Assembly: GCF_000372725.1 (NCBI RefSeq)
Contig: NW_005198751.1
Coordinates: forward strand, 82,605 to 146,604
Reading direction: 5' to 3'
Source: Emiliania huxleyi CCMP1516
Lineage: Eukaryota > Haptophyta > Isochrysidales > Noelaerhabdaceae
Length of the DNA stretch: 64,000 bases
Below are positions 30,275 through 40,629 of this stretch, piece by piece. The first letter of the stretch is position 1, and each line of letters opens with the position of its first letter. The notes beneath the pieces are model-generated. The model had not been told where the DNA came from. It was given only the letters and a program-made list of their open reading frames with translations, and did not search any database. Made by a program: the position numbers and the translations under genes.

Positions 30275-30507
30275 TGTTGGAGAGTGTGAACTCAAACCTA
30301 CTTCCTGACCGTAGCCTGACCGTCCTTGTGTAACCGTGTCTCATGTTTGGTTTGTCCTGCCGCGCACATTGTCATGCTGTTGGGTTTCTCCTGCCGCGCA
30401 CATTGTCATCGACTTGTATCCGACTTGGTGGCTGTGGTGATGTAGCGATGGTGTGGGTCTCTAGTGACCTATACAGCTCCTCCGTGTTCCGTCTCCTGAC
30501 ACAGGGC
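30275..30507 (+). repeat. Possible 3' LTR start after a polypurine tract
   Basis: ATGGGGGAG immediately precedes TGTTGGAGAG at 30275, the usual polypurine tract/LTR junction of copia elements. A 21-bp block is repeated at about 30354 and 30387. The end at 30507 is a guess at a CA terminus. No second LTR copy was found in the window, and RT/RNase H is missing between the integrase and this site. Confidence 0.4.
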
Positions 30508-30815
30508 GTATGGGGTAGTCGTCCCGGACTGTGAGAAACGCCGGGCAGCGTGTCGCGCAACTTTACCCTCCCATCCATTCGACCCTCCCATCCATACGTG
30601 TTTGTGCTCCTCCTTCGCTGTCCCATCTCCTCATCTCTTTCCCGCCTGGGCGGGGCGGTGGGCGGGTGCGCGGTGCGGTGCGGTGTGTGTTTGCGAGTGA
30701 CTGCTACAGGGACCATTGGCTTGTCGATTAACACGAAGGCTCTCAAAAAAAAATACCCCGGGGACCGGCGACGGAGAGGAAAGCCCCGCCCGCAGCTGGC
30801 CCTGCGCGGGCCGGC

Positions 30816-33800
30816 ATGACGACCATACCCTCTGGCGAGAAGCGCCAAGTGCAGCGCGATGAAAACATGAGCGAGACCAAAATATCGCACATCCAGTTCG
30901 GCATGTTTGGCCCGCCCGAGGTCTCGCGGCTCGCCGAGTTTGACGTGACGAGCGACCGAGCATACGAGATGCCAAAGCCCGAGGAGAAGGTGCGGACGCC
31001 AGTGGTCGGCGGCGTGCTGGACCGCCGCCTCGGCGTCTCGGACAAAGCGTCGACGTGCGAGACGTGCGGCCTCCGCATGAATGTGCCACACCGCCCGCCA
31101 TGCCGCCTCTCAGCCTGCCTGCCTATCCAGCGTCCTCCGCCCCGCGCGTCCGCTCGCGCCGCCGCTGGAGCCTCTCTGCCGGAGCGGCCTCCGCCCGCGC
31201 CGCAGGACTGCCCGGGCCACTTTGCCGAGGTCCGGCTCGAGCTGCCCGTCTTTCACATTGGGTACCTCAAGCCGGTGGTCGCGCTGCTGCAGACCATCTG
31301 CAAGGACTGCGCGCGCGTGCTGCTGCCGCAACCGGAGCGCACAAAGATGCTCCGCGCGCTGAGCCACCCGATGACGCGCGGCGACTCGGTGCGGATGGGA
31401 GCCGCCTTCAAGCGCGTCGTCGAGCGCTGCAAGAAGGCGTCGCGAGTGCCCCCGCTGCCGCCGCCGTGAACGGCGAGCTCTTCACAGCTCTGCGGTGTGA
31501 ATAGGTTCGCGAGTGCCCGTACTGCGGCGCGAGGAACGGGCTCGTGCGCAAGGTCGGCTTCGCGCGGATCGTGCACGAGAAGATCCCCCCAAAGGAGAAC
31601 TCCGACCGGGCGCACCGCGAGCGCGACACGTTTGTCTCCTCGTTTGAGCATTGCCTCCTCCTCTGCCCAGCCGGCCCTCGCCGCCCGGCCCCCAGTCCGG
31701 CTGCCGCCGCGTAGGCACGCCACCGGCCAGCCGAAGGGCGCCTTCGAGAACCCGGTCCTCGCCGGCTCGGACGTCGCCGAGCTTCTCCCGAAGGCGCAGG
31801 ACGACCTCACCCCGCTCCGCGTCAAGGCGCGAGACACTTCCGAGACACCTCCGACACACCTCCGACACACTTCCGAGACACCTCCGACACACCTCCGAGA
31901 CACTTCCGAGACACTTGCACCCCGCTCTCAAGGCGCTGCTGCGCGCCATCGTCCCCGCCGACTTGGCCCTCCTCGACATGTCTGCGACGCACGGCCGGCC
32001 GGAGGCGCGCGAGGCGAGGCTGGCGCTGCTCCCCCCTGCCCGCCCCTCACGCGCCTCCGGGCTGCGGGCAGGCGCTGCTGGTCGAGAGGCTGCTCGTGCC
32101 GCCGGTGCCGATCCGGCCGTCGGTGATGGCCGACCCGAGCGTCGGCTCCAACGAGGACGACCTCACCGTCAAGCTCTCGCAGATCATCACGGTCAACAAC
32201 GCGATCCGCTGCGCGCTGAGCGGCGGAAAGGCGACGGTGGCGATGCTGATGGAGGACTGGGACTACCTGCAGCTGCAGGTGGCCATGTACATCAACGGGG
32301 CGAACGTGCCCGGCGTGCGGCCCGACTGGCAGGCCGAGAAGCGGCCGATCAGGGCCTACGCCCAGCGGCTCAAGGGGAAGCAGGGAACCGCTTCCGAGGG
32401 ACCCTGTCCGGCAAGCTAACCCTAACCCTAACCCTAACCCTAACCCCAACCCTAGGCCGCTTCCGAGGGAATCTGTCCGGCAAGCGCGTCGACTTTTCGG
32501 GCCGCACCGTCATCTCCCCCGACCCGAACCTCGCGATCGACGAGGTTGGCTCGCCGCGCGCGTGTCCAGTCCCGTGGCGCCGTCCCGTGGTGCTGTCCCG
32601 CCGTGACGCCGTCCCGCGGCTGCCTCCCCCCCCCCCCCCCTCCCGCAGGTCGGCGTGCCGGACCGCGTGGCGCGCGTGCTCACCTACCCAGAGCGAGTCC
32701 ACGCCCACAACCTCTCCCTCATGCGCAAGCTCGTCGTCAACGGGCCCAACCTCTGGCCGGGCGCAAACTACGTCGAGACCGAGGCGGGCAAGCGCTCGCT
32801 CAAGTTCGGCGACCGGCGGCGCGTCGCAGCGGAGCTCAAGGTGGGTGACGTGGTCGAGCGGCACCTCACCAACGGCGTCGCCGCCCTCCTCCCCCGGCGG
32901 CGGTGTGGAGGTTCGCACTTGACCAGCAGTCCACGAGAGGTAGGCGACGTCGTCCTCTTCAACCGCCAGCCGTCGCTGCACAAGCTCTCCATCATGGCGC
33001 ACCGCGCGCGCGTCGTGCCGTGGCGCGCCCTCCGAGATCATATCTCCCCATATCTCCCTCATCTCTCCCTACGTGCCGTGGCGCGCCTTCTCCCCGGCCG
33101 GCGAGTGGTGCTGTGAAGAGCGCGTGACTCGGGCTCTGGCGACCAGGCGCACCTTCCGCTTCAACGAGTGCGTCTGCGCGCCGTACAACGCCGATTTCGA
33201 CGGCGACGAGATGAACCTGCACTTGCCGCAGACGGAGGAGGCGCGCGCCGAGGCGCTCTGCCTGATGGGCGTGCACGCGAACCTCGTCACTCCGCGCAAC
33301 GGCGAGATGGTCATCGCCGCGACGCAGGACTTCATCACCGGCGCGCACCGCACGTCCAAGCAAGGCATTCTCTTCCCTACTCCTAACCCCAACCCCAACC
33401 CTGACCCTAGGCGCGTACCTCATGTCCAAGCAAGGCATGTTCTTCCCGCGCGACGGCTTCACGAGGCTGGTCGCCTACATGTCGGACGCGGCCGAGCCGA
33501 TCGAGCTGCCCCCGCCCGCGATCCTCAAGCCGGTCGAGCTCTGGACGGGCAAGCAGCTCTTCACCTGCATGCTGCGCCCCTCGCGCGCCTCGGCCGTCTT
33601 CGCCAACCTCGAGACCAAGAACAAGTCGTACAACCCGCTCCGCCAGAAGCCAGAGCCCGAGGCCATGTGCCCCGCCGACGGCTGGGTCGTCTTTCAGAAC
33701 TCGGAGCACCTCTGCGGCTCGCTCGACAAGTCGCAGATCGGAGGCGGCAACAAGGCGTCCCTCCTCTCCGTGCTGCTGCGCGAAAACTCCGAGATCGCGG

Positions 33801-36629
33801 CGGCGCAGGCGATGGAGCGGCTCGCGCGCGTCACGTCGCGCTTCTTGGCCGACTACGGCTTCTCGATCGGCGTGCAGGACGTGCAGCCGACGCCGCGCCT
33901 TACCGAGGCCAAGGCGAAGCTGCTCGCCTCGGGGTACGAGGCTTGCAGCGGCAAGATCCGCGAGTTCGAGTCGGGGCAGCTCACGCCCGCGCCGGGCTGC
34001 ACCGCGGAGCAGACGCTCGAGAGCGAGATCAACGGCCTCCTCTCGCGCATCCGTGACGACGCGGGCGAGATCTGCAAGCGCGAGCTGCACCGGCTCAACG
34101 CGCCTCTCACGATGGCCACGTGCGGCTCCAAGGGCCCTTCACACGCCGCTCGCGGCCGGCCGCGCGCGCCTTTCCACCCGCCCCGCCCGTGAGCAGGCTC
34201 GTCGATCAACATCTCGCAGATGATCGCCTGCGTCGGCCAGCAGTCCGTCGGCGGCCGCCGCATGCCCAACGGCTTCATCCACCGCGCGCTGCCGCACTTC
34301 CCGCGCCACTCGCGCGCCCCGCCCGACAAGGGCTTCGTCGCAAACTCATTCTACACCGGCCTCGCGCCGACCGAGTTCTTCTTCCACACGATGGGAGGCC
34401 GCGAGGGGCTGGTCGACACCGCCGTCAAGACCGCAGAGACGGGATACATGCAGCGCCGGCTGATGAAGGCGCGCCGCCGCCGCTGCCCTGCCCGCCCGCT
34501 CGCCCCTGCCAGCCACTCCAGCCGGCCGCGGTGCTCACTCTCTTCCCGCCCCTCGCCTCAGGCCCTCGAGGACCTGACGGTGAGCTACGACGGCTCGGTC
34601 CGCAACTCGGAGGCCAACCTCGTCCAGTTCCACTACGGCGACGACGAGCTCGACCCGGCGATGATGGAGGACAAGGATGGCCGTCCAGTCAACTTCGAGC
34701 GGACGCTCCTCCACCAGCGCGCTCTCGTCAAGCTCGCGGCTGCCAAGCCTCGCGACGGCGCCGCCGCCTCCTCCTCCGCCGCCTCCTCCGCCGCCGCCTC
34801 GTCCTCCGCCGCCGCCTCGTCCTCCGCCGCCACGGCGACGCCAGGGCCGCTCTCGTTCGCGCAGGCTCCTCCGCGCCTGGGAAGCACGCGGACCCCTCGC
34901 TCGCCCTGCCAACCCCCCCCCCCCTCCCCCCTTCTCCCCTGCAGGCGGTGGCCTCCTTCGAGGCCTTCGTCGCCTCGCCCGCCTTCACCGGCGTGGTCTC
35001 GCGGACCATTGCCTCCGAGCCGGCCAAGTTCGAGGTCGAGCTGCGCGCCTTCGTCGCGAGCAAGCTCCTGCCGTCGCTGCCAGGCGCACCGGCTAACGGA
35101 GTCGCCCTCCCGCCTCCGGCCCTCGAGCCGACCAAGGTGGGCGTCGGCGCAAAGAGCTCGCCGCGCAAGGCCAAGGTCTCGCCGCTCTCGCCCGCCGCCG
35201 ACAAGGGCGGCGGCGCCAAGAAGCGTCGCACCGCCCGCCTCGTCCTCGACAGCGATGACGAGGACGAGCCGGCGGCGCCAGAGCCGGCGGCTGCCAAGGC
35301 TGCCGTCGATGAGGCGCCCATGGAGGTTGAGGCGGCGGCGGCGCCGCCGGCCAGCGGGGGTGACGTGCTGACGGGGGAGGTCTTCGACAGCTTCCTGCGC
35401 GCGTGCATGCGCAAGTACCTCGCGAGCAAGGTGGAGCCCGGCACCGCCGTCGGAGCGGTCGGCGCGCAGTCGATCGGCGAGCCGGGCACGCAGATGACGC
35501 TCAAGACGTTCCACTTTGCGGGCGTCGCCTCGATGAACATCACACTCGGCGTGCCGCGCATCAAGGAGATCATCAACGCCGCCAAGAAGATCTCGACGCC
35601 GATCATCAAGGCCGAGCTCGACAAGCCGTTCGACCTGACCGCCGCGCGCGTGGTCAAGGGGCGGATGGAGCGGACCGAGCTCGGCCAGATCTGCGAGTCC
35701 GTCGTCGAGGTGTACGACCTGGTGGAGTGCTACATCTCGGTCAAGCTCGACCTCGCCCTCATCGAGCGGCTCCACCTCGCCGTCACCGTCGCCTCCGTCC
35801 GCACCTCCATCCTCGCCGCGCCGAAGATGAAGCTGCACGAGAATGACGTGCGCGTGCGCTCCTCGGCGGAGGTGTGCGCGCGCAGCGGCCTCTCGGCTAC
35901 ACCCGCGCCTCGGCTGCACCCTCGGCCGGTGTCTCGCAGGTGCGCGTGCACCCGGCGCGCGTCAGCCGCGAGCACCTCGCCCTCCCCGAGCTGCACCGGC
36001 TGCGCGGGATGCTGCTGACAGTGCTGGTGTGCGGCATCAAGGAGGTGACGCGCGCCGTCATCACGCAGAAGGAGGAGGGCGAGAAGAGCGAGGTGGAGAA
36101 GGCGAGCGGCGGCCCCTGCTACAAGCTGCTCGTCGAGGGCGCCGGGCTGAGGGACGTCCTCGGCGTGCGCGGCGTGCGCGGCGGCGCGACGCGATCGACG
36201 CACATCGCCGAGGTCGAGAAGACGCTCGGCATCGAGGCGGCGCGGCAGACCATCATGGACGAGATCCAGTACACGATGGGGCAGCACGGGATGGAGATCG
36301 ACTGCCGGCACGTCACGCTGCTCGCCGATGTCATGTGCTTCCGCGGAGAGGTGCTCGGCATCACGCGCTTCGGCGTGCCGAAGATGAAGCAGTCGGTGCT
36401 CATGCTCGCCTCCTTCGAGAAGACGACGGACCACCTCTTCGAGGCGGCGGTCCACTCGCGCACCGACGCCATCCGCGGCGTCTCCGAGTGTATCATCCTC
36501 GGCATCCCGATCCCGCTCGGCACCGGCATCTTCAAGCTGCTGCAGCAGGTGCCGAAGGCCGTCCTCCCAAAGTCGGAGCCCCTGCTGCTGCCCTCGACAG
36601 AGAAAAGGTTGAGGTTCGGCGCTCGATAG
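30816..36629 (+). CDS. RPC1: DNA-directed RNA polymerase III largest subunit (RPC1)
   Basis: Inferred exons: 30816-31082, 31206-31436, 31505-31647, 31715-31826, 31933-32004, 32072-32384, 32456-32544, 32649-32876, 32940-33022, 33147-33340, 33411-34133, 34197-34468, 34562-~34738, 34945-35847, 35940-36629; about 1498 residues. Pol III makes tRNA, 5S and U6 RNA. Seen: the zinc-binding clamp (CETCGLRMN joined to DCPGHF), [44 protein letters not shown], the catalytic [15 protein letters not shown] with its three Asp, bridge-helix [19 protein letters not shown], and [40 protein letters not shown] and the lack of a heptad CTD fit Pol III, not Pol II. An acidic insertion ([10 protein letters not shown]) precedes the trigger-loop region. 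Most donors are GC; the exon 6 donor appears to be GA, and the exon 13 end is uncertain. Several introns lie within exon duplications. Confidence 0.95.
31440..31518 (+). repeat. Exon-edge duplication (RPC1 intron 2)
   Basis: The 12 bp at 31440-31451 recur exactly at 31507-31518, just inside the donor (AAG|GC at 31437) and just after the acceptor (TAG|GT at 31505). Confidence 0.75.
31808..31936 (+). repeat. Exon-edge duplication (RPC1 intron 4)
   Basis: CACCCCGCT(...)CAAGGCGC occurs at 31808-31830 and, shortened by 4 bp, at 31918-31936. Between them is GAGACACTTCC / GACACACCTCC repeat in 11-12 bp steps. Donor AAG|GC and acceptor AAG|GC lie in the two copies. Confidence 0.85.
32388..32485 (+). 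repeat. Telomere-like intron between 29-bp exon copies (RPC1 intron 6)
   Basis: Blocks 32388-32416 and 32457-32485 match at 27 of 29 positions and enclose about 40 bp of TAACCC repeat. Both copies encode RFRG(T/N)LSGK but only the right copy is in frame with the upstream exon, so the left one appears to be intronic. The donor must lie at or before 32385, where the bases read GA rather than GT or GC. Confidence 0.88.
33014..33087 (+). repeat. Exon-edge duplication inside RPC1 intron 9
   Basis: A 16-bp block at 33014-33029 recurs exactly at 33072-33087, with ATATCTCCC-type repeat between. The GC donor is in the left copy; the acceptor is about 60 bp beyond the right copy. Confidence 0.8.
33340..33447 (+). 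repeat. Telomere-like intron between 38-bp exon copies (RPC1 intron 10)
   Basis: Blocks 33340-33377 and 33410-33447 match at 33 of 38 positions, around about 30 bp of CTAACCCCAACCC repeat ending CCCTAG. Donor G|GCGCG and acceptor TAG|GCGCG are at equivalent points. Using the right copy restores the conserved DFITGAYL reading. Confidence 0.9.
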
Positions 36630-37240
36630 CATTTGGCGGCGGCGCCGGGGCGCGCGGGGTGGGTTGGGCGCACATCGAGAGTACAAGAGTATGTCCGTTT
36701 GAGCATCGCATGTCCGAGAGGCGAGACCGAGCGAGAGCGTGGTGCAGCGCGGTGTGGGTCCGGTGGCGGTCCGGTTGCAGGCGTCCCTGCCCTGAGCTGC
36801 TCCCGCGTGCGGTGGTGCAATTTTGTGATAGTAGAGAGTGCATGTGTACGTGTGTCACGGATCTGGTACCAAGAATACGCGTACCATTCCTGGATAAAGC
36901 AGACACCAGACCTCGGTTTCCCATAGGGTTTCTGCTGCGGTTTCCCATCGCGGTTTCCCATAGCCGAAAACCCAGGGGTCGGTCGGTTTCTGCCGCGCGC
37001 TCTGTTTTTTCTGGGATCTGTTTTCTGGGACACCCGCCTCGATTTCCCGTGGGATCTGCCTGTGGGTCTGGTTTCTGCGGTGTGAAGACATCTCCCGCTT
37101 CGTCCTAATGAGCTCATTCCGGCCAATGAACAGGTGTACCCCCGTCCGAACCCGGGGGTATCGAGCACGAAATCACACAGAGAGAAGAACATTGCGCCGT
37201 GACGGGATGTGTTATCTGGGATCTGCTTTTTCGGTCCCCG
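36630..37240. other. Intergenic; left arm of the candidate transposon
   Basis: From about 36890 the base composition drops in GC and the sequence is rich in TTTCCC, GGGATCTG and TCTGGTTTCTG words. A hairpin with 8-bp stems is at 37135-37158. Part of 37010-37240 resembles the reverse complement of 40080-40330. Confidence 0.5.
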
Positions 37241-38458
37241 ATGGCGAGCTGGCTCGACGATCTCGGTCTCAACGAGCTCGAACACATCAAGGATGGCGCA
37301 AGTGCCTTCGCGCAGGAGCTCCACCCAATCAACTCGGCGGAGGATTTCATCAGCTTCGTGGTTGCGCTCAACCTCTACCCACCTGGGACGCCCTTACGCG
37401 CTGAGCGTATTGCTGGGGAGATGCCGGCAGGCCTCTCCGCTCCTGCGGTGCGGTATCTGCCAAGCAAGCTGCCCATTGTCGATCGGCTTGCCTCCCAGCT
37501 TCGCGACGACCCGAGCCGCAAGACCGTTCGGCTCGTGCCGGACGTGGAGCACTGCGTGGCGTGTGGCCTCGCTGGGGAGGCGGTACCCCTGGTGGTCAAG
37601 CGGGCTGACAAATGCTCATCTCCAACGGTCTATGCGGAGCACGGGCGACTGAAGGGCGAGCTCAATGGCCTCTCCTGCCCTCGGTGCTCCGCGTGGCACA
37701 GCATGTCGTACGCTGAGGGCGGCACGCGCATCCCAGCTGGCAAGCAGGTGCCCTACCCAGGGGCGACTGCATCCTCACGCCGCTGGATCCAGCTTTCCCA
37801 GAGCACCGTGTTCGAGAATTCGCTGCTCGACAGGTTGTCGGCACAGATGGTGCATTCTCACACCGGCTTCGAGACCTTCTGTCACGAGTGGGCAATGCGG
37901 TGCGGCGAGTCAAAGGATCTCGCCCATACGATGCGGCGACGCCTCGGGCACACCTGGTTAGCGTGGTCGCTCCTGCGCTGGCGCGACGAGAATGCGTCGC
38001 GGGCGGGGGAGCCGCTACCATTCGAGCCGCTGGGCTTCACATCCGACGAGCAGCTCGATGCGACTTTGCTCGAGCAGTGCCAAGGTCGAGATGCGAGTGG
38101 CTGCCTCAAGCCCGAGTGCCTGCTGTCCCGCTTCACCGCATTTTGGGCGGGAGAGCACGCGTCGCGCTGCCTCAAGCCGGTGCCTGGCAGCAGTACGTGC
38201 GACTGCTACATCATCGATGGACACCATAAACATCGGCGCAAGTGCTGTTCCAACCGGAACGCGCGCGTTGTCGATATGGGCAGGAGGCCAACATTGTCAC
38301 AAATGTCGTCGTCGAGAAGGCTCCAGCCGGTCCTGGACACAAGGCGGGCACCAAGTTGCTCAAGCCGCTGCACATCACCGTCCCGCAGTACATCCACGCG
38401 GTCTTTGGTCCGGTGCGTGCCGTCTCTCTCACATCGATCCGCCACCCTGCCTCCCTGA
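37241..38458 (+). CDS. CxC5/CxC6-like cysteine-cluster protein (KDZ-transposase-associated type)
   Basis: An ORF from the ATG at 37241; about 400 residues, of which the first 330 look genuine. A helical N-terminal region (PINSAEDFISFVVALNLYPP) is followed near residue 107 by EHCVACGLAGEAVPLVV and then LNGLSCPRCSAWHSMSYAEG, giving a C-x2-C ... C-x2-C cluster. After the region FETFCHEWAMRCGES comes a second cluster at about residues 320-335 (CDCYIIDGHHKHRRKCCSN). This layout matches the CxC5 and CxC6 clusters found beside KDZ transposases in haptophytes and fungi. Beyond about 38270 the reading drifts, and better coding (LTPSDQFGLFGLSDADLLLA-like) appears in other frames to about 38750, so the 3' end is frameshifted or spliced. 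A KDZ transposase core (RNase H fold) was not found. Probably element-derived. Confidence 0.55.
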   Translation: MASWLDDLGLNELEHIKDGASAFAQELHPINSAEDFISFVVALNLYPPGTPLRAERIAGEMPAGLSAPAVRYLPSKLPIVDRLASQLRDDPSRKTVRLVPDVEHCVACGLAGEAVPLVVKRADKCSSPTVYAEHGRLKGELNGLSCPRCSAWHSMSYAEGGTRIPAGKQVPYPGATASSRRWIQLSQSTVFENSLLDRLSAQMVHSHTGFETFCHEWAMRCGESKDLAHTMRRRLGHTWLAWSLLRWRDENASRAGEPLPFEPLGFTSDEQLDATLLEQCQGRDASGCLKPECLLSRFTAFWAGEHASRCLKPVPGSSTCDCYIIDGHHKHRRKCCSNRNARVVDMGRRPTLSQMSSSRRLQPVLDTRRAPSCSSRCTSPSRSTSTRSLVRCVPSLSHRSATLPP

Positions 38459-39490
38459 TCTCAATCAAGCCACCTCCGCCCGCGCCAGGGAAACCTCCTC
38501 CGTCGCAAGAGCCTCTTCGACGGCAAGAAGGACTACCTCTACTTCCCGAACGACATGCTTGGCTTCGTGCTGCCGCCGGCGCCATCTCGCGCCTCGAGCG
38601 GGCCTGCGTCGCAGGAGTTCACCCCCTCGGACCAGTTCGGTCTCTTCGGCCTCTCTGACGCGGATCTCCTTCTCGCGCATGACGAGGCTGTCGCCGGGCA
38701 CCTCGGCGGGGCCAATTCGAGCAAGACGCACGCCGCGACTGGCGGCCCCTGAGGCACGCCATCTTTGACGCCGTCCCCGCTGCCGCCTCTGCGGCGCCGT
38801 GGCGCCCGGGCCGGTCCGCCGCCGTCGGGGAAGGCGGCTCAGTAGAGAGCTCCACCCCTCTGCCGGGGCTCGCCGGTCGTAGGACGGCGCCCCACCAGCG
38901 CCCGACCGGCGCACCCGCGCGGACAGGGAGAGCGATGCATGCACTGATGCCTTAGTTGGCGTCGCGTTAGGAGGAGGGATCGGGCGCGATGTGCGTGACC
39001 ATAGCCGCTGCACCCTTGCGCGACGTAGTGTCGCCTGTGTGCAGTCGTGTGTCGAGATGCGCGAATCGTGCCTGCCCTATGTTCATGCCATGTGCTTGCC
39101 ATGTCCATCCCATGTGTCGGCTGCGCCTAGCTGCGCCTTTAGGAACGACCATGCTCTAGAGAGCTCATAAACAGACAACGCAGTGCGCTTAGCATGTGCG
39201 CTGGCTTGGCGCGTGGTCTCTCTGTACACAGCAGGGCCGCCACTCACACCGTGAGCACGCTCACACACGTAGCACAGGCCGCGCTCACGGCACGGCACTG
39301 AATGCGAGGTAGCGTGGCAGTGACATGGACGACGACATGGGACGCCGCCCTCGGCGGAGATGACTACGATGCATTTAGGAACGGAGGATGCACTGCGGGC
39401 TGGCGGCAGCGATCATCGCCCACGGTCGCGGTGGCGCTCCACATGCGACTCTAAGCGATGGCGGCCTCCATCGGACACCAGCAAGCCGGC
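38459..39490. other. Region between the converging ORFs
   Basis: The first 300 bp contain fragments in shifted frames that look like a decayed continuation of the upstream ORF (KKDYLYFPNDMLGFVLPP, EFTPSDQFGLFGLSDADLLL). From about 38760 on nothing was recognised. Confidence 0.45.
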
Positions 39491-40132
39491 CTATTGGCGC
39501 TTCTTCTGCCGTGCAAGCACCTTGCGAGCGTCTTCGTATGGGCAGTACTCTCCAAGAGGCAGAGGCTTCTGCTCTGGCACGCAAAAGACCGGGGCCCACT
39601 TGCGGTCCGCCATGATGTATGCCTTATACTTGGAGAAGCTGCCTTCGGCAGCCTTCTTCACGAGGTTTTCCATTTGGGTTATGGCGAACGTGTCTGGCAG
39701 GCTTTCCGACGCGGCAAGGAGTTCGACGGCCAGAGCGGGTGATGCGCCGTTGCCAACCACAAATCGGAAGAGTTCGAAGCGCTCGCGATTGTCGAGCCGC
39801 TTGGACCGTCCGAGGCGCTGCATGTCGTAGTCACGGCTGCGAGGGTCCTTCGACCAGGTCGTTGGCCAGAAGTGCAGGTCGCCAATGGCATTCTCAACGT
39901 CGGACAGGGCGTCGGCGTGCCAAACACCGAGTGCCTGGCGCTTGAGCAACTGAACGCTGGCCTGTTTTGCGTCAGTCTCACAGAGGAGCGACACTGTGCG
40001 CTGAGGCACCGTGGTGAGCCGCTTCTCGTCGCCGTTGAGAGGTGAAAGCAACGAGGGGCGCTCCATCGCACTCGATATCGCAGAAACCAGAAACCAGAAC
40101 GTTTCCTCAAGGGTTCCTCCCACCCAGAACAT
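39491..40132 (-). CDS. Unknown protein, probably mobile-element encoded
   Basis: A clean ORF of 213 residues from the ATG at 40132. Composition is balanced and unlike the low-complexity shadows around it: MFWVGGTLEETFWFLVSAIS, then LSDVENAIGDLHFWPTTWSK, ERFELFRFVVGNGASPALAV, ITQMENLVKKAAEGSFSKYK and a basic C-terminus ending ARKVLARQKKRQ. It is mostly helical by inspection, with no signal peptide and no motif I can name. It faces the Cys-cluster ORF and sits just inside the hairpin-rich right arm of the candidate transposon. It could be a DNA-binding or accessory transposition protein, but that is only context. Confidence 0.5.
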   Translation of the reverse strand: MFWVGGTLEETFWFLVSAISSAMERPSLLSPLNGDEKRLTTVPQRTVSLLCETDAKQASVQLLKRQALGVWHADALSDVENAIGDLHFWPTTWSKDPRSRDYDMQRLGRSKRLDNRERFELFRFVVGNGASPALAVELLAASESLPDTFAITQMENLVKKAAEGSFSKYKAYIMADRKWAPVFCVPEQKPLPLGEYCPYEDARKVLARQKKRQ

Positions 40133-40184
40133 GCTGCTGTCTTAGTACTCCCGTTCGACCCATTCGGAATCCGATTAGTTAATG

Positions 40185-40211
40185 AGGGGTCATTCCGGCG
40201 GAATGACCCCT
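40185..40211. repeat. Perfect 12-bp hairpin
   Basis: AGGGGTCATTCC, loop GGC, then the exact reverse complement. It lies about 55 bp upstream of the ATG of the minus-strand ORF, so it could be a transposase site or a transcript structure. Confidence 0.85.
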
Positions 40212-40386
40212 CCGGGAGATCGTTCACACCTCGAAAAACCAGAACCCAGAGCGTCTGGACCGATATTCCCATGGCCCGGATGTGATCTGTGGGATATGTC
40301 GAAAAAGCAGAATACAGAGCTCCTCCTCCTAGAAAACAGACGGTTTCTTGATAGCTGATATGCCAGGGAAGAGCCTGGTATCTCAG

Positions 40387-40412
40387 TATGTTATATCCTA
40401 TGATATAACATA
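40387..40412. repeat. Perfect 11-bp AT-rich hairpin
   Basis: TATGTTATATC, loop CTAT, then the exact reverse complement, at the outer edge of the low-GC right arm. Confidence 0.85.
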
Positions 40413-40629
40413 GTGGTGTCTGGTTTATCCACACCTCACGCGTACGTAAAAAACACGTCTTGGTGCAAATGTCAGAAGCCCCGCGGCTCGCTCAGCAACG
40501 CGCAGCTCCCGCGTTTGAGGAGATTGTGCGAACGTTGCGTCATTTCCGGGGACCGGCCATCTCCATGGAAGCTCAGTCGTGGTGGTCGTGATCGTGCTCC
40601 TCGAGCAAGTCACCTGCCGCGTCGTCGGG

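Larger units (their letters stand above)
36990..40430. mobile_element. Candidate DNA transposon with two converging ORFs
   Basis: It encloses a plus-strand Cys-cluster ORF (37241-38458) and a minus-strand ORF (39491-40132). The flanks share reverse-complementary words in the same order: TCTGGTTT(C)T, GGTGTGAA, ATCTCCCG, CATTCCG, GGATCTG(C/T)TTTT. The right arm also has two strong hairpins (40185-40211 and 40387-40412). GC content is lower than in neighbouring genes. The ends, target-site duplication and transposase are not defined, so this is an inference. Confidence 0.4.

Noticed and set aside
30816..36629. RNA polymerase II largest subunit
   Set aside because: There is no heptad-repeat CTD, and several segments ([30 protein letters not shown]) follow the Pol III pattern.
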